This document shows, in pieces, positions 45,495 through 56,249 of a stretch of DNA of 64,000 bases (positions are counted from its first letter, which is position 1; every line of letters begins with the position of its first letter). The notes under the pieces were generated by a model. It was not told where the DNA came from and did not search any database. It saw only the letters and a program-made list of their open reading frames with translations. The stretch lies in assembly GCF_900113745.1 (NCBI RefSeq), contig NZ_FOQL01000002.1:496001-560000 (forward strand). Reading direction: 5' to 3'. The position numbers were made by a program, and so were the translations under genes. This DNA is from Pseudomonas guineae. GTDB lineage: Bacteria; Pseudomonadota; Gammaproteobacteria; Pseudomonadales; Pseudomonadaceae.

Positions 45495-46712
45495 TTAGAT
45501 ATCCAGCAGCAGACGCGCCGGGTCTTCCAGCAAGTTTTTGATGGTCACTAGGAAGGTCACGGCTTCCTTACCATCAATCAGGCGGTGGTCGTAAGACAAC
45601 GCCAAGTACATCATCGGGCGGATCACCACTTGACCGTTGATTGCCATAGGGCGCTGCAGAATGTTGTGCATCCCCAGGATCGCGGCTTGTGGTGGGTTTA
45701 CGATCGGGGTCGACATCATTGAGCCGAAGGTGCCGCCGTTAGTAATAGTGAAGGTGCCGCCCGTCATCTCGTCGATCGACAATTTGCCGTCGCGGGCTTT
45801 CTTACCGTAGGTGGCAATACCGCTTTCGATTTCAGCCAGGCTCATCAGTTCCGCATTACGCAGAACGGGAACTACCAGACCACGGTCGCTGGAGACCGCA
45901 ACACCCACGTCAGCGTAACCGTGGTAAACGATGTCGGCACCATCGATCGACGCATTGACTGCTGGGAAGCGCTTAAGTGCTTCGGTGGCAGCTTTGACGA
46001 AGAACGACATAAAGCCCAAACGAACACCGTTATGGGACTTTTCAAACAGGTCCTTGTACTTCGAGCGCAGCGCCATGACTTCGGTCATGTCGACTTCGTT
46101 GAAAGTGGTCAACATGGCCATGTTCGACTGGGCTTCGACCAGGCGGCGGGCCACGGTTGCACGAACACGCGTCATCGGCACGCGCTTCTCAGTGCGATCA
46201 CCAGCAGCGAAGACTGGAGCAGCAGCGGCCGGTGCGGCAGGCTTAGCCGCCGGAGCTGCGGGCGAGTTTTTCTTTGCGTCAACGGCGGCAACCACGTCTT
46301 CCTTGGTCACACGACCGCCTTTGCCACTACCGGCAACGCTGTTCGGATCAATACCATTTTCTTCGGCGATTTTGCGCGCGGCAGGCGAAAGAATGGCGTC
46401 GTCACCAGAGGCTTCAGGCGCAGCGCTTTGTGCCGCTGCGGCAGGTGCGGCAGCCGGCTTTGCAGCTTCGCCACTGCCTTCGCCCAAAGTACCCAATACT
46501 TCATTGCTGAGCACGGTATCGCCTTCGTTCTTGACGATTTCGGCGAGGACGCCGTCGGCCTCAGCCAACACTTCAATTACAACCTTGTCGGTTTCGATAT
46601 CGACAATCAGCTCATCACGCTTGACTGCATCGCCCGGCTTCTTGTGCCAGGTAGCCACGGTGCCGTCGGCAACCGATTCCGGGAAAGTAGGGGCTTTGAT
46701 CTCGATAGCCAT
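45495..46712 (-). CDS. sucB: Dihydrolipoamide succinyltransferase (E2 of 2-oxoglutarate dehydrogenase)
   Basis: The 405-residue protein has one lipoyl domain (residues 1-75, lipoylated Lys in [11 protein letters not shown] near 43), an Ala/Pro-rich linker, the peripheral-subunit-binding domain ([19 protein letters not shown] near 108-126), a second linker, and the catalytic core ending in [13 protein letters not shown] with the active His. It forms the core of the complex with SucA and LpdG and yields succinyl-CoA. It follows sucA after a 69-base spacer with a hairpin. Confidence 0.98.
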   Translation of the reverse strand: MAIEIKAPTFPESVADGTVATWHKKPGDAVKRDELIVDIETDKVVIEVLAEADGVLAEIVKNEGDTVLSNEVLGTLGEGSGEAAKPAAAPAAAAQSAAPEASGDDAILSPAARKIAEENGIDPNSVAGSGKGGRVTKEDVVAAVDAKKNSPAAPAAKPAAPAAAAPVFAAGDRTEKRVPMTRVRATVARRLVEAQSNMAMLTTFNEVDMTEVMALRSKYKDLFEKSHNGVRLGFMSFFVKAATEALKRFPAVNASIDGADIVYHGYADVGVAVSSDRGLVVPVLRNAELMSLAEIESGIATYGKKARDGKLSIDEMTGGTFTITNGGTFGSMMSTPIVNPPQAAILGMHNILQRPMAINGQVVIRPMMYLALSYDHRLIDGKEAVTFLVTIKNLLEDPARLLLDI

Positions 46713-46745
46713 TATGTGTGGTTCCTTAAATTCGGTTTCTACTAG

Positions 46746-46768
46746 CAGGCGGCCCAGTTGGCCGCCTG
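46746..46768 (-). other. Intergenic stem-loop between sucA and sucB
   Basis: CAGGCGGCC (46746-46754) pairs perfectly with GGCCGCCTG (46760-46768) across five bases, directly after the sucA stop. It lacks a T-run and probably affects transcript processing or stability. Confidence 0.6.
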
Positions 46769-46781
46769 TTGTGCGAAGGCG

Positions 46782-49613
46782 TTAAACAGTAAAGGCGTCT
46801 TGCAGGAGTTTTTCCTGCTGCTCGGCGTGCAGCGATGCATAACCACAAGCAGGTGCGGCAGACGCTTCACGGCCGGCGTACTCAAGGAGCAGGGTTTTCT
46901 TCTGCGCTGTCGCCACGCGACGCATGTGGTGCTGACTGCAATACCAAGCGCCCTGATTCATCGGTTCTTCCTGACACCAGACAATGTGCTTGAGATGCTT
47001 ATAGACAGCCAAGGTCTCGGTCAAATCGTCCTCAGGGAACGGATAAAGCTGCTCGATACGCACGATGGCGATGTTTTCACGACCTTCGTTACGGCGTTTT
47101 TCCAACAGGTCGTAGTAAACCTTGCCGCTGCACAGCACGACCCGATCGACTTTCTTCGGATCGATTACATCGATCTCCGGAATCACGGTCTGGAACGAGC
47201 CGTCAGCCAGGTCTTCTAACGTCGAAATGGCCAGTTTGTGGCGCAGCAGCGACTTCGGCGTCAAGACCACCAATGGCTTACGCAGTGGGCGTATCACTTG
47301 ACGGCGCAGCAGGTGATAGATCTGCGCAGGCGTGGTCGGTACTGCGACCTGCATGTTGTGCTCAGCGCACAGCTGCAAGTAACGCTCTAGACGCGCCGAG
47401 CTGTGCTCAGGCCCCTGCCCTTCATAACCGTGCGGCAACAGCATGGTCAGGCCGCATAGACGACCCCACTTGTGCTCACCACTGGAAATGAACTGATCGA
47501 ATACCACCTGGGCACCGTTAGCGAAGTCACCAAACTGAGCTTCCCAGATCACCAACGCATTCGGCTGGGTAGTGGCGTAGCCATACTCAAAGGCCAGTAC
47601 CGCTTCTTCCGAGAGGAAGGAGTCGTACAGGTCAAAAGCAGGCTGACCCTCATACAGGTTCTTCAGCGGCACATAAGCAGTGGCATCTTTCTGGTTGTGC
47701 AACACGGCATGACGGTGCGAGAACGTACCGCGGCCGATGTCCTGGCCGGTCATGCGGATAGGATGGCCTTCAAACAACAGCGTGGCGTACGCCATCGTTT
47801 CGGCGTAGCCCCAGTTGATCGACAGTGCGCCGGCACCCATCTTCTGTCGGTCTTCAAGAATCTTCGCCACCTGGCGCTGAACAACCACGCCTTCTGGAAT
47901 TTCCAGCAACTTGTTCGACAGCTCTTGCAGGGTTTTCAGCTCGAAGCTTGTGTCATGACGGGCAGTCCAGGTGTGGCCCAGATACGGACGCCAGTCAACA
48001 AACAGCTCCTTGTTCGGCTCTTTAACCAAGCTCTTAACCACATGCTGACCGTTGTCCAGCGCAGTGCGGTACTCGTCGATCTTAGCCTGCACTTCGTCGG
48101 TCGTCTGACGCTCTGCAGTGGTCAGCGCGTCAGCATACAGCTCACGGGTGGTGCGCTGCTTGCTGATCTGCTGATACATGAGCGGCTGAGTACCACTCGG
48201 CTCGTCGGCCTCGTTGTGACCGCGACGGCGGTAGCAAACCAAGTCAATGACCACGTCACGCTTGTACTGCATGCGGTAATCGACGGCCAGTTGCGTCACA
48301 AACAGCACGGCTTCTGGATCGTCACCGTTAACATGCAGGATCGGCGCTTGAATCATCTTCGCCACATCGGTGCAGTATTCGGTGGAGCGTGAATCCAGCG
48401 GATTGCTGATGGTGAAACCAACTTGGTTGTTGATCACGATATGGATAGTGCCGCCCGTTTTGAAACCACGGGTTTGCGACATCTGGAAGGTTTCCATGAC
48501 CACACCCTGACCGGCGAATGCCGCGTCACCGTGCAGGGAAACCGGCAGAACCTTTTCACCAGAAGCATCATTACGACGATCCTGACGGGCGCGTACGGAA
48601 CCCTCGACCACCGGAGAAACAATCTCCAAGTGTGACGGGTTGAACGCCATGGCCAGGTGCACTTCGCCACCAGCAGTCATTACGTTGGACGAAAAACCTT
48701 GGTGGTACTTCACGTCACCGGAAGACAGACCTGCGGTCTTCTTGCCTTCGAATTCGTCGAATAGATCGCGCGGGTTTTTGCCGAAGGTGTTGACCAGTAC
48801 GTTAAGACGGCCACGGTGGGCCATGCCGATAACGACTTCCTTGGTGCCGTAGGAGCCGGAGCGCTGAATCACTTCATCGAGCAGTGGAATGAGACTCTCG
48901 CCACCTTCCAAACCGAAACGCTTAGTGCCCGGGTATTTAGTGCCCAGGTACTTTTCCAGACCTTCAGCCGCCGTCAGGCGCTCAAGCAGATGGCTCTGCA
49001 CGTCGGCCGAGAATTGCGGACGGCCGCGTACGCTTTCCAGGCGCTGCTGGAACCAGCTGCGCTGCTCGGAATCAACGATATGGGTGAACTCGGCACCGAT
49101 GGTGCGGCAATATGTCTGCTGCAACGCATCGCGAATTTCGCGCAGAGTGGCTTCTTCCTTACCAAGATGAAGTCCTCCTGTACGGAATGTCGTGTCGAGG
49201 TCAGCATCCGTCAGACCATAGTGATTGATGACCAGATCGGCCGGCGCAGGACGTTGCCAAAGGCCAAGCGGATCGAGCTGAGCGGCCTGATGGCCGCGCA
49301 TGCGATAAGCCTGAATAAGGCGCAGCACTTCGACTTGCTTCTTCTCGTGCTCACTGCTGACGCTACCAGCGGACACCGGTTGGACGCGGCGCTGATTTTT
49401 AGCAAGCAACACGAAATGATCGCGAATCGTTGAGTGCGATACGTCTGTAGCGGCGCTGCCGTCAGTCGGCAACTTCTGGAAGTAAGTGCGCCACTCTTCT
49501 GGCACAGCGTTGGGATCGTGCAGGTAAAGCTCATAGAGCTCTTCCACATAGGCAGCGTTACCACCGGATAGGTGGGCACTGTCCCACATGCGCTGCATCA
49601 CGCTTTCTTGCAT
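46782..49613 (-). CDS. sucA: 2-oxoglutarate dehydrogenase E1 component
   Basis: The 943-residue thiamine-diphosphate enzyme has the OdhA layout: an N-terminal segment for E2 binding (VEELYELYLHDPNAVPEEWR), VVIGMAHRGRLNVLVNTFGK near residue 265, the ThDP/Mg region GDAAFAGQGVV near 365 and the C-terminal RMTGQDIGRGTFSHRHA near 635. It decarboxylates 2-oxoglutarate and passes the succinyl group to SucB. It heads the suc cluster. The 249-base spacer to sdhB upstream contains the sdh terminator, so sucA probably has its own promoter there. Confidence 0.98.
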   Translation of the reverse strand: MQESVMQRMWDSAHLSGGNAAYVEELYELYLHDPNAVPEEWRTYFQKLPTDGSAATDVSHSTIRDHFVLLAKNQRRVQPVSAGSVSSEHEKKQVEVLRLIQAYRMRGHQAAQLDPLGLWQRPAPADLVINHYGLTDADLDTTFRTGGLHLGKEEATLREIRDALQQTYCRTIGAEFTHIVDSEQRSWFQQRLESVRGRPQFSADVQSHLLERLTAAEGLEKYLGTKYPGTKRFGLEGGESLIPLLDEVIQRSGSYGTKEVVIGMAHRGRLNVLVNTFGKNPRDLFDEFEGKKTAGLSSGDVKYHQGFSSNVMTAGGEVHLAMAFNPSHLEIVSPVVEGSVRARQDRRNDASGEKVLPVSLHGDAAFAGQGVVMETFQMSQTRGFKTGGTIHIVINNQVGFTISNPLDSRSTEYCTDVAKMIQAPILHVNGDDPEAVLFVTQLAVDYRMQYKRDVVIDLVCYRRRGHNEADEPSGTQPLMYQQISKQRTTRELYADALTTAERQTTDEVQAKIDEYRTALDNGQHVVKSLVKEPNKELFVDWRPYLGHTWTARHDTSFELKTLQELSNKLLEIPEGVVVQRQVAKILEDRQKMGAGALSINWGYAETMAYATLLFEGHPIRMTGQDIGRGTFSHRHAVLHNQKDATAYVPLKNLYEGQPAFDLYDSFLSEEAVLAFEYGYATTQPNALVIWEAQFGDFANGAQVVFDQFISSGEHKWGRLCGLTMLLPHGYEGQGPEHSSARLERYLQLCAEHNMQVAVPTTPAQIYHLLRRQVIRPLRKPLVVLTPKSLLRHKLAISTLEDLADGSFQTVIPEIDVIDPKKVDRVVLCSGKVYYDLLEKRRNEGRENIAIVRIEQLYPFPEDDLTETLAVYKHLKHIVWCQEEPMNQGAWYCSQHHMRRVATAQKKTLLLEYAGREASAAPACGYASLHAEQQEKLLQDAFTV

Positions 49614-49798
49614 GCTTGGTCACCCTCGGTAAGGGGACACCACCGGCGAAGAAACCGTATGGCTGTCAGTCCTGAAGCAGCAACTGGTAAGCCACCACGG
49701 ATCCCGCAGATAGTCCGGGCACCAGCCCGGATGCCCCTGCTGGTCGTCATATATTTTTTCAAATTAGAACCACCGCTTTGTGAGCAGCAGTTCTGGCT

Positions 49799-49833
49799 AA
49801 AACTACAGCGCTGGGTAGAAACCAGCGCTGTAG
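49799..49833 (-). terminator. Intrinsic terminator of the sdh operon
   Basis: Reading leftward, CTACAGCGCTGG (49833-49822) pairs with CCAGCGCTGTAG (49814-49803) across seven bases, followed by TTTTAG. It lies 30 bases after the sdhB stop, in the 249-base gap before sucA. The rest of that gap shows no gene. Confidence 0.82.
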
Positions 49834-49862
49834 GCGTTACAGGTCTAACAAACAACCATGAA

Positions 49863-50585
49863 TCAGGTGCCGCTTTGCAGCAACATATTGCGTACGTGAC
49901 CGATTGCCTTTGTCGGGTTGAGACCCTTAGGGCAGACATTCACACAGTTCATGATGCCGCGGCAGCGGAACACACTAAACGGATCATCCAACGATGCCAG
50001 ACGCTCTTCGGTCTTGGTATCACGGCTGTCCGCCAAGAAACGATAAGCTTGCAGCAACGCAGCTGGACCGAGGAACTTGTCTGGATTCCACCAGAAGGAC
50101 GGGCAACTGGTTGAGCAGCAGGCGCACAAGATGCACTCATACAGACCGTCCAGCTTCTCGCGCTCTTCCGGAGTCTGCAGGCGCTCGATGGCCGGAGCCG
50201 GCGTATCGTTCTGCAAAAACGGCTGCACCTTCTCGTACTGCTTGTAGAAGATGCTCATATCAACCACTAAGTCACGAATGACCGGCAGGCCAGGCAGAGG
50301 ACGAATCACTAGCTTGCCACCGGTAAGCCCAGTAGCCGAAAGCGGTGTGATGCAGGCTAGGCCATTCTTACCGTTTATATTCATACCGTCGGAGCCACAT
50401 ACGCCCTCGCGGCAGGAACGACGATAAGAAAAGCCTTGATCCTGTTCCTTGATCAACGCCAGTACGTCAAGGACCATAACGTCCTTGCCGCCGGTATCGA
50501 CCTGGAATTCCTGCATAAACGGGGCAGTATCCTGCTCCGGGTTATAACGATAAACGCTTACTTGCAACAGATTGGCTTGCGACAT
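49863..50585 (-). CDS. sdhB: Succinate dehydrogenase iron-sulfur subunit
   Basis: From the ATG at 50585, the product has 240 residues. The cysteine clusters are intact: CREGVCGSDG with a later Cys for the 2Fe-2S centre, CILCACCSTSCPSFWW for the 4Fe-4S, and CRGIMNCVNVCPKGLNP for the 3Fe-4S. It carries electrons from SdhA to the membrane quinone site. It is the last gene of sdhCDAB. Confidence 0.98.
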   Translation of the reverse strand: MSQANLLQVSVYRYNPEQDTAPFMQEFQVDTGGKDVMVLDVLALIKEQDQGFSYRRSCREGVCGSDGMNINGKNGLACITPLSATGLTGGKLVIRPLPGLPVIRDLVVDMSIFYKQYEKVQPFLQNDTPAPAIERLQTPEEREKLDGLYECILCACCSTSCPSFWWNPDKFLGPAALLQAYRFLADSRDTKTEERLASLDDPFSVFRCRGIMNCVNVCPKGLNPTKAIGHVRNMLLQSGT

Positions 50586-50596
50586 ATCGGCCACCC

Positions 50597-52369
50597 TTAG
50601 TAAGTACGAATCTTGGGTTCAAACGCTGGCACTGTCTTCGGCGTGAAGTTAACAGCACGCTTGCTGACGCGCTTCTCACCTGGGAAATACAGGGAGTGGC
50701 ACAGCCAGTTTTCGTCGTCACGCTCTTCAAAGTCTTCACGAGCGTGAGCACCACGAGACTCCTTACGGACCTCAGCTGCCACCGCAGTTGCCTCGGCAAC
50801 TTCGAGAAGGTTTTGCAGTTCCAGCGCCTCAATGCGCGCAGTGTTAAACGCCTGACTCTTATCTGCGATCTTAACGTTCGAGATACGCTCACGCAGGTCG
50901 GTCAGTTGTTGTATGCCCTTCTGCATGTACTCACCGGTGCGGAATACACCGAAGTAGTTCTGCATGCAGTTCTGCAGTTCTTTACGCAGCGGCGCAACGT
51001 CTTCGCCAGTGGTACGCTCGTTGACGCCAGCCAGACGCTTAAGCGACAGCTCAATGTCAGTCTCGGATGCACCACGTACTTCAACGCCTTCTTTCAGCGC
51101 TTTCTCCAAGTGGATGCCAGCCGCACGGCCGAATACCACCAGATCGAGCAGCGAGTTGCCGCCCAGACGGTTGGCACCGTGAACCGATACGCAGGCCACT
51201 TCACCTACAGCAAACAGACCGTCGATGATCTTGTCGTTGCCATTGGCATCCTGAGTAATCGCCTGACCATGAATATTGGTCGGCACGCCGCCCATCATGT
51301 AGTGGCAGGTCGGTACTACCGGGATTGGCGCCACAACCGGATCGACGTGAGCAAAGGTCTTGGACAGCTCGCAGATACCCGGCAGGCGGCTGTGTAGCAC
51401 GTCCTCACCCAGGTGATCGAGTTTCAACATCACATGATCGCCATCTGGACCACAACCGTTACCGGCGATGATTTCCTTGACCATCGAGCGCGCGACTACG
51501 TCGCGACCGGCGAGGTCTTTGGCGTTTGGCGCGTAGCGCTCCATGAAACGCTCGCCGTGCTTGTTGATCAGGTAACCACCTTCACCACGGCAACCTTCAG
51601 TTACCAACGTACCGGCACCGGCGATACCCGTCGGGTGGAACTGCCACATTTCGATGTCCTGCACCGGCACACCGGCACGCAGGGCCATACCAATACCATC
51701 ACCCGTATTGATCAGGGCGTTAGTGGTGGACGCGTAGATACGGCCAGCACCGCCAGTCGCCAGTACAGTGGCCTTGGAGCGGATGTAGACGGTTTCGCCA
51801 GTTTCGATGCAAATGGCGATCGTGCCGACTACAGCACCATCTTGGTTCTTCACCAAATCGACCGCATACCACTCGTTCAAGAACGAAGTGCCCGCTTTTA
51901 AGTTGGCCTGGTACAGGGTGTGCAGCAGAGCGTGACCAGTACGGTCAGCTGCAGCGCAGGTGCGGGCTGCCTGGGTCGGGTTATCCGGCCCCTTGGACTG
52001 ACCACCGAACGGGCGCTGATAAATGCGGCCTTGCTCGGTACGGGAGAACGGCAAGCCCATGTGCTCGAGTTCGAATACGGCTTCTGGGCCTACGGAACAC
52101 ATGTACTCGATTGCGTCTTGGTCGCCGATATAGTCGGAGCCCTTGACGGTATCGTACATGTGCCAGCGCCAATCATCGTTCGGATCAGCCGAAGCGATGG
52201 CGCAGGTAATGCCGCCCTGAGCAGACACAGTGTGTGAACGCGTCGGGAAAACCTTGGTAACTACAGCGGTCTTGTGACCACCCTGAGCCAATTGCAACGC
52301 CGCGCGCATGCCCGCGCCGCCGCCGCCGATGATGATGGCGTCATATGAAAGAGTGCGAATGCTTGTCAT
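50597..52369 (-). CDS. sdhA: Succinate dehydrogenase flavoprotein subunit
   Basis: The 590-residue protein has the FAD Rossmann motif [17 protein letters not shown] (residues 14-30), the covalent-FAD His in [11 protein letters not shown], the substrate-site HPTGI and the catalytic Arg region ([10 protein letters not shown] and RCHYMMGG-like segment [13 protein letters not shown]). It oxidises succinate to fumarate. It follows sdhD after three bases, and sdhB follows after about eleven. Confidence 0.98.
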   Translation of the reverse strand: MTSIRTLSYDAIIIGGGGAGMRAALQLAQGGHKTAVVTKVFPTRSHTVSAQGGITCAIASADPNDDWRWHMYDTVKGSDYIGDQDAIEYMCSVGPEAVFELEHMGLPFSRTEQGRIYQRPFGGQSKGPDNPTQAARTCAAADRTGHALLHTLYQANLKAGTSFLNEWYAVDLVKNQDGAVVGTIAICIETGETVYIRSKATVLATGGAGRIYASTTNALINTGDGIGMALRAGVPVQDIEMWQFHPTGIAGAGTLVTEGCRGEGGYLINKHGERFMERYAPNAKDLAGRDVVARSMVKEIIAGNGCGPDGDHVMLKLDHLGEDVLHSRLPGICELSKTFAHVDPVVAPIPVVPTCHYMMGGVPTNIHGQAITQDANGNDKIIDGLFAVGEVACVSVHGANRLGGNSLLDLVVFGRAAGIHLEKALKEGVEVRGASETDIELSLKRLAGVNERTTGEDVAPLRKELQNCMQNYFGVFRTGEYMQKGIQQLTDLRERISNVKIADKSQAFNTARIEALELQNLLEVAEATAVAAEVRKESRGAHAREDFEERDDENWLCHSLYFPGEKRVSKRAVNFTPKTVPAFEPKIRTY

Positions 52370-52372
52370 GGA

Positions 52373-52741
52373 TCAATTACCCCAAAAAATCTGCACGCCC
52401 CAGGCGAAGAACGCGAACATGGCAACGCCACACGCAGCCTGGAACAGAAAACGCACGGCAGTAGCCCACTTACCCAGCGCCATCGGCGTCAGGTAGTCGG
52501 TGGAAATTGTCCACATGCCAACCCAGGCGTGAACGCTGAGCGCCACCAGAGTCAACAGGCTAAAGATGCGCATTGCGTTATTGGAGAACAGCGCCTGCCA
52601 CTCGGCATAACCCAAACCTGGGTTACACAGGATAAAGCCGAGCAGAAAAAGCACATAAGCTGCGAGGACGACAGCAGAAACACGCTGCGCCATCCAGTCA
52701 TAAAGACCCGAACGCGAGAAATTCGTGACATTGGTTACCAT
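52373..52741 (-). CDS. sdhD: Succinate dehydrogenase membrane anchor subunit
   Basis: The ATG at 52741 (MVTNVTNFSRSGLYDWMAQRV) gives 122 residues, the length I remember for Pseudomonas SdhD; an ATG two codons earlier also exists. Three membrane segments are present, and the heme-ligand His lies in LVALSVHAWVGMW. With SdhC it anchors the complex and binds heme b and ubiquinone. It overlaps the 3' end of sdhC. Confidence 0.96.
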   Translation of the reverse strand: MVTNVTNFSRSGLYDWMAQRVSAVVLAAYVLFLLGFILCNPGLGYAEWQALFSNNAMRIFSLLTLVALSVHAWVGMWTISTDYLTPMALGKWATAVRFLFQAACGVAMFAFFAWGVQIFWGN

Positions 52742-53109
52742 ATCCACACCCCCAGCAGCACGATCACAATCGCTGATACGACGAGAACGATTTTCGAACC
52801 CAGCTTGCCGCCTTCCAGCGTCTCACCGATGCCCATATCCATGATCAAGTGGCGTACACCGGCCACAAGGTGGTACAGCAGAGCGGACAACAGCCCCCAA
52901 ATCACGAACTTGGCCAGCGGGCTGGTCAAACATTCTTGCACCTGGGCAAAACCCTCTGCGGAGGTCAGCGACTTGTCGAGGCCATAGAGCAGAATGGCAA
53001 TACCAACAAAGAGGATGACACCGGAGATACGGTGAAGTATGGACGTGTAAGCAGTGATTGGGAGTTTGATAGTCCTAAGGTCTAGGTTTACAGGTCTTTG
53101 GCTATTCAC
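52735..53109 (-). CDS. sdhC: Succinate dehydrogenase cytochrome b556 subunit
   Basis: The 124-residue protein starts at a GTG (MNSQRPVNLDLRTIKLP); in-frame stop codons just upstream exclude a longer form, and the ribosome site is weak. The SdhC signature SILHRISGVILF near residue 25 and the heme-ligand His in LYHLVAGVRHLIMD identify it. Three membrane segments are present. It is the first gene of the leftward sdhCDAB operon, with a good sigma-70 promoter about 135 bases upstream. Confidence 0.97.
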   Translation of the reverse strand: MNSQRPVNLDLRTIKLPITAYTSILHRISGVILFVGIAILLYGLDKSLTSAEGFAQVQECLTSPLAKFVIWGLLSALLYHLVAGVRHLIMDMGIGETLEGGKLGSKIVLVVSAIVIVLLGVWIW

Positions 53110-53241
53110 GGCTTTTTATCACACTGAGAGCCCCTAACTATCAGGGCAAAGTTGTCGGGAGGTGCACTGGTCAGGTACCCATCACCCAAGGAGTGACAAC
53201 CACCAAAATACTGGCGTAAAGCCCTTGGTAGTTGGGCGCAG

Positions 53242-53270
53242 AGTATAGACAGTTAGGTTACTAATGACAA
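53242..53270 (-). promoter_or_regulatory. Sigma-70 promoter of the sdh operon
   Basis: Reading leftward, TTGTCA (53270-53265) and TATACT (53247-53242) are separated by 17 bases, near-consensus -35 and -10 hexamers. They point toward sdhC. Confidence 0.75.
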
Positions 53271-53383
53271 CGCAAAGCCCCTTACCTAAAAGCGCATTGC
53301 GCAGCCTTAATAAATGGCGTAAGAGCGACTTTTAAAACCTCTAAAACACCCGCAAACCCTTCTGCCACCTGGCTTTTCGCAAA

Positions 53384-53411
53384 TTGACATTCGAATTTAT
53401 CTCACTATAGT
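53384..53411 (+). promoter_or_regulatory. Sigma-70 promoter of gltA
   Basis: TTGACA (53384-53389) and TATAGT (53406-53411) are separated by 16 bases, pointing toward gltA. The 361-base gap between sdhC and gltA thus holds two back-to-back promoters, about 114 bases apart, and no gene. Confidence 0.78.
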
Positions 53412-53470
53412 GGTGCGGGCCCTGCGTGGGGGGCAGTCAGATGATTTCAAGCATAACTAGGAGGCCAAAC

Positions 53471-54745
53471 ATGGCTGACAAAAAAGCGCAGTTGATCATC
53501 GAGGGCGCAGCCCCCGTCGAGCTGCCCGTTTTATCCGGCACCGTTGGTCCCGATGTAATTGACGTACGGGGCTTAACCGCCACGGGCCGTTTCACTTTTG
53601 ATCCTGGCTTTATGTCCACCGCTTCGTGCGAGTCGAAGATTACCTATATTGATGGTGATCAGGGCATCCTGCTGCACCGCGGCTATCCCATTGAACAACT
53701 GGCAGAGCAATCCGATTATCTGGAGACCTGCTACCTGCTGCTGAACGGCGAACTGCCGAACGCAGAAGAAAAAGCGACCTTTGTTAGCACCATCAAGAAC
53801 CACACTATGGTTCACGAGCAACTGAAGACCTTTTACAACGGCTTCCGACGCGATGCTCACCCGATGGCTATCATGTGCGGCGTAGTGGGTGCTCTGTCGG
53901 CCTTCTATCACGACTCGCTGGACATCAAGAACCCGCATCACCGCGAAGTTTCGGCCATGCGCCTGATCGCTAAGATGCCAACCATCGCGGCTATGACCTA
54001 CAAGTACTCCATGGGTCAGCCGATGATGTACCCGCGTAATGACTTGAACTACGCGGAAAACTTCCTGCACATGATGTTTAACACCCCGTGCGAGATCAAA
54101 CCGATCAGCCCGGTACTGGCCAAGGCCATGGATAAGATCTTTATCCTGCACGCCGACCACGAGCAGAACGCCTCTACTTCTACTGTGCGTTTGGCAGGTT
54201 CTTCGGGCGCCAATCCGTTTGCCTGTATCGCTGCCGGTATCGCAGCACTTTGGGGCCCTGCACATGGTGGCGCTAATGAAGCTGTTCTCGCCATGCTTGA
54301 CGAGATTGGCAGTGTCGACAATATCGATACCTACATCGCCAAGGCCAAGGACAAGGATGACCCATTCAAACTGATGGGTTTCGGCCACCGCGTTTACAAA
54401 AACCGCGACCCGCGTGCCACGGTGATGAAGCAAACCTGCGACGAAGTGTTGAAAGAGCTGGGCATTAAGAATGACCCGCAGTTGGAACTGGCGATGCGTC
54501 TTGAAGAAATCGCCCTAACCGACCCCTACTTCATCGAGCGCTCGCTATATCCCAACGTAGACTTCTACTCGGGCATTATCCTCAAAGCGATCGGCATTCC
54601 GACTAGCATGTTCACTGTAATCTTCGCTCTGGCGCGGACTGTCGGCTGGATTTCGCACTGGAAAGAAATGCTTTCTAGCCCTTACAAGATTGGCCGTCCA
54701 CGCCAGCTGTACACCGGCTACCCGCAGCGTGACCTGAAGAAATAA
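53471..54745 (+). CDS. gltA: Citrate synthase (type II)
   Basis: The ATG at 53471 follows AGGAGG and gives 424 residues; an upstream in-frame start is unnecessary. Active-site residues of the type II (NADH-sensitive) enzyme are present: the His in [11 protein letters not shown], the His in [14 protein letters not shown], and the Asp in YPNVDFYSG. It condenses acetyl-CoA and oxaloacetate to citrate. It is transcribed away from the sdh and suc genes, sharing their control region. Confidence 0.98.
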   Translation: MADKKAQLIIEGAAPVELPVLSGTVGPDVIDVRGLTATGRFTFDPGFMSTASCESKITYIDGDQGILLHRGYPIEQLAEQSDYLETCYLLLNGELPNAEEKATFVSTIKNHTMVHEQLKTFYNGFRRDAHPMAIMCGVVGALSAFYHDSLDIKNPHHREVSAMRLIAKMPTIAAMTYKYSMGQPMMYPRNDLNYAENFLHMMFNTPCEIKPISPVLAKAMDKIFILHADHEQNASTSTVRLAGSSGANPFACIAAGIAALWGPAHGGANEAVLAMLDEIGSVDNIDTYIAKAKDKDDPFKLMGFGHRVYKNRDPRATVMKQTCDEVLKELGIKNDPQLELAMRLEEIALTDPYFIERSLYPNVDFYSGIILKAIGIPTSMFTVIFALARTVGWISHWKEMLSSPYKIGRPRQLYTGYPQRDLKK

Positions 54746-54762
54746 CTCAGCTCCCGCCGCAC

Positions 54763-54793
54763 AAAAAAGGCTGCCATTGGGCAGCCTTTTTTT
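54763..54793 (+). terminator. Intrinsic terminator of gltA
   Basis: AAGGCTGCC pairs with GGCAGCCTT across a four-base loop, followed by a run of Ts on the right and preceded by As on the left. It lies 20 bases past the gltA stop. Confidence 0.92.
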
Positions 54794-54912
54794 GCATCTG
54801 CGCTTCACGTTTTAGAGTTGCTCAGTCAATTGGTTAGCGAGTAGGCACTGCTGCACAAACTTTACGACTCACCATCATGTTGGCGGCAACCGACCCCCCC
54901 TCCGCCACAGCC

Positions 54913-55173
54913 TCAGACGGTAATCGCGGTACTTTGTTCCAGCCAGCCCAGCAACTGCAAAGCCTGCGCATTAGTATTGCCGCACACATACTCAGCAGCC
55001 TGAAACGCCGAACACACTGCTGGCCGCTCGGGCAGACCGAAGATTAAACAGTGGTTATCCACATCCAGCTGCACGCAACGCACACCCGCCGGCTTGCCGT
55101 CGGGCATACCTGGGATCGGAGAGCTGATCGAAGGGGCAATGCAACAAGCACCGCAGCCAGCACGACAATTCAT
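54913..55173 (-). CDS. YkgJ family cysteine-cluster protein
   Basis: The ATG at 55173 gives 86 residues. CRAGCGACC at residues 3-11, plus later Cys in VRCVQLD, HCLIFG and AVCSAF, form the zinc or iron-binding cysteine cluster of the YkgJ/UPF0153 family. These small proteins are of unknown biochemical role. The gene converges with gltA and is separate from the dehydrogenase gene upstream by about 200 bases in which nothing else was seen. Confidence 0.88.
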   Translation of the reverse strand: MNCRAGCGACCIAPSISSPIPGMPDGKPAGVRCVQLDVDNHCLIFGLPERPAVCSAFQAAEYVCGNTNAQALQLLGWLEQSTAITV

Positions 55174-55370
55174 CAATGGCAAACCTCGAGACCCGCAAAA
55201 CTGTAAAAGCAGCGGAGTCTACGCCGCCTTTTCTGAGTTCTGTATCCAGGGCTTAAAGATTCAGACGAAAACAAAGCGCCGTAGACGCGCCTTAGCACTA
55301 TCGACTAAAGAGCTGAGGTAACTGCTCGGCACATAAGTCGGCCGCAGACCTTATACCCTGGGCATCACAC

Positions 55371-56249
55371 CTAACTTTGCTTACGGCCCTGTAGGCGAGC
55401 CAAAAGGCTTGACGTGTCCCAGCGGCCACCGCCCATGCTCTGAACGTCGGCATAAAACTGATCAACCAGCGCGGTGACCGGCAGCTGCGCACCATTGCTT
55501 CGGGCTTCGGCTAACAGGATCGACAGGTCCTTACGCATCCAGTCCACGGCAAAGCCATGCTCGAACTCACCGGCGAGCATGGTCTTGTGACGATTCTCTA
55601 GCTGCCAGGACTGCGCCGCGCCCTTGCTGATCACTTCCATCGCCCCCTGCGCGTCGAGCCCCGCGCACTGAGCGAAATGCAGCGCTTCGGACAACCCCTG
55701 AACCAGTCCGGCGATGCAGATCTGATTAACCATTTTAGTCAGCTGACCGCTACCGGCCTCACCCATCAGCCGCGCCATACGCGCATAAGCCTGGATAACC
55801 GGCTCGGCCCTGGCATAGGTCGCCACCTCACCACCAACCATGATGGTTAAAGCGCCGTTCTCTGCACCGGCCTGACCGCCAGACACCGGCGCATCGAGAA
55901 AGCCCAACTGCAGCACCGCTGCCTGCTCGGCCAATTCGCGTGCCACTTGCGCCGACGCCGTGGTGTGATCAATCAATACGGCGCCCGGCTGCATGCCAGC
56001 AAAAGCACCCTGCTCTCCCAGCACAACGCCTCGAAGATCATCGTCATTACCGACGCAAACCATCACAAACTCAGCATCTGCTGCCGCTTCACGCGGGGTC
56101 GGTGCATGGCTGCCGGCGTGTTCGCCGACCCACTGCGCCGCCTTGGCTGCAGTGCGGTTGTACACACACACCTGGTGCCCGGCACGAGCCAGATGCCCGG
56201 CCATTGGATAACCCATCACGCCCAGCCCGATAAACGCCAGCTTTGCCAT
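55371..56249 (-). CDS. NAD(P)-dependent beta-hydroxyacid dehydrogenase (HIBADH/GarR-like)
   Basis: The 292-residue protein has the NAD motif FIGLGVMGYPMAGHLARAGH (residues 6-25), the substrate motif LDAPVSGGQAGAENG near 119-133, and the catalytic Lys in GSGQLTKMVNQ near 170. The family includes 3-hydroxyisobutyrate dehydrogenase, tartronate semialdehyde reductase and glyoxylate/succinic semialdehyde reductases. With gcl and hyi at the right end of the window, a tartronate semialdehyde role is conceivable, but it is 6 kb away, and in PAO1 a dedicated glxR follows hyi. The exact substrate is open. Confidence 0.88.
   Translation of the reverse strand: MAKLAFIGLGVMGYPMAGHLARAGHQVCVYNRTAAKAAQWVGEHAGSHAPTPREAAADAEFVMVCVGNDDDLRGVVLGEQGAFAGMQPGAVLIDHTTASAQVARELAEQAAVLQLGFLDAPVSGGQAGAENGALTIMVGGEVATYARAEPVIQAYARMARLMGEAGSGQLTKMVNQICIAGLVQGLSEALHFAQCAGLDAQGAMEVISKGAAQSWQLENRHKTMLAGEFEHGFAVDWMRKDLSILLAEARSNGAQLPVTALVDQFYADVQSMGGGRWDTSSLLARLQGRKQS

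Noticed and set aside
45921..46785. Two overlapping rightward frames antisense to sucB
   Set aside because: Low-complexity Ala/Ser/Thr or Gly/His-rich translations of the Ala/Pro linker regions of SucB.
53573..54433. A 286-codon frame antisense to gltA
   Set aside because: Citrate synthase is unmistakable on the other strand; no domain or ribosome site supports the antisense frame.
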